Below are positions 63,721-64,000 of a DNA stretch of 64,000 nucleotides, piece after piece (within the stretch, counting starts at the first letter, position 1; the number at the start of each line of letters is the position of its first letter). The stretch is from Halomonas litopenaei (lineage in GTDB: Bacteria; Pseudomonadota; Gammaproteobacteria; Pseudomonadales; Halomonadaceae): assembly GCF_003045775.1 (NCBI RefSeq), contig NZ_PXNS01000001.1, positions 62,001 to 126,000 on the forward strand, in the 5' to 3' direction. Under the pieces are notes generated by a model. That model was not told the DNA's origin. It did not search any database and saw only the letters and a list, made by a program, of their open reading frames with translations. Both the position numbers and the translations under genes were made by a program.

Positions 63721-64000
63721 GCTACTTGTACCTGGCGCTCGCCATCGTGGCCGAGGTCATTGCCACCTCGGCGCTCAAGGCCTCCAACGAGTTCACCCGG
63801 CTGTGGCCAAGCGTGGTGGTGGTGGTCGGCTACCTGGCGGCCTTCTATCTGTTGTCACTGGTGCTGCGCAGCGTGCCGGTAGGCATCGCCTACGCCTTCT
63901 GGGCGGGGCTTGGCATCGTGCTGGTGACCCTGGTGGGTATCGTGGTCTACGGCGAGAAGCCAGACCTTCCCGCGGTGATCGGATTGGCCATGATCGTGGG
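63717..64000 (+). CDS. SMR-family multidrug transporter (EmrE/QacE type), cut by window end
   Basis: First 94 residues of a four-helix drug/H+ antiporter. MSYLYLALAIVAEVIATSALK carries the catalytic Glu13 equivalent (E in VAEVIAT), and YAFWAGLGIVLVTLVGI with the FWAG segment is typical of EmrE rather than the guanidinium-exporting Gdx (SugE) branch. Only the C-terminal helix end is missing. Coupled to the PACE gene by a four-base overlap, pairing two exporter types under one promoter. Confidence 0.9.
   Translation, partial: MSYLYLALAIVAEVIATSALKASNEFTRLWPSVVVVVGYLAAFYLLSLVLRSVPVGIAYAFWAGLGIVLVTLVGIVVYGEKPDLPAVIGLAMIV

Overview
The window is a gene-dense, GC-rich stretch of a gammaproteobacterial chromosome, most likely from Halomonas or a close relative (Halomonadaceae). 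It opens inside an ectoine hydroxylase gene (ectD), a marker of halophiles. It also carries FabY, the beta-ketoacyl-ACP synthase that initiates fatty acid synthesis in Pseudomonas-like bacteria, and several gene pairs with Pseudomonas-type order: homoserine kinase / DUF2782 / polA, and ferredoxin / coaD. I see no rRNA, tRNA, CRISPR array, prophage or complete insertion sequence. Genus is inferred from gene content and was not checked by a search.

Layout. 0-9 kb: end of ectD, a fumarylacetoacetate-hydrolase-family enzyme, an MDR oxidoreductase, speA, homoserine kinase, a small DUF2782 protein and polA. 9-17.3 kb: flavin NAD(P)H oxidoreductase with a divergent LysR regulator, a haloacid dehalogenase, a Ca2+/cation antiporter, then a nucleobase-type unit (NCS2 permease, amidohydrolase, TauE/SafE exporter) divergent from its own LysR regulator. 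17.3-22.5 kb: a 140-bp palindromic intergenic element, an orphan lipoprotein, and a ferric-iron ABC transporter split into divergent units around a Fur-box-like site. 22.7-28.6 kb: a TetR-controlled RND efflux pair and an alpha/beta hydrolase. 28.7-38.1 kb: a TRAP transporter operon, tmcA, pepD, rmuC and dps. 38.2-48.2 kb: glycerate kinase, two lipoproteins with a DUF1007/NicO metal-transport pair, HIT protein, a second TauE/SafE protein, an entericidin-like lipoprotein, an I78 inhibitor-like lipoprotein, a thioesterase, a short-chain fatty acid transporter and a MATE exporter.

48.4-58.1 kb holds the main accessory system: a Flp/Tad pilus operon (flp, cpaB, cpaC, cpaF, tadB, tadC, tadD, DUF3613, tadG-like, tadE-like), preceded by an AT-rich leader with a large inverted repeat and closed by a terminator. 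No tadZ/cpaE and no prepilin peptidase gene lie in the locus, so both must be encoded elsewhere or be dispensable. 58.1-64 kb: ferredoxin, coaD and fabY, a TrmB-like methyltransferase, and a LysR regulator divergent from a PACE exporter and an SMR exporter cut by the window end.

Translational coupling by 1-7 base overlaps is frequent (homoserine kinase/speA, permease/amidohydrolase/TauE, dctQ/dctM, the 39.5-42.3 kb cluster, cpaF/tadB, tadD/DUF3613, fabY/coaD, PACE/SMR). The less ordinary signals are the 140-bp palindrome, the inverted repeat upstream of flp, a duplicated gene tail at 27.5 kb, a 19-bp tandem repeat running through the entericidin stop codon, and repeated in-frame micro-expansions in tmcA and the NicO gene. 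No single locus here is clearly an undescribed system; the best candidates for new biology are the reduced Tad locus with its leader and the lipoprotein/DUF1007/NicO cluster.
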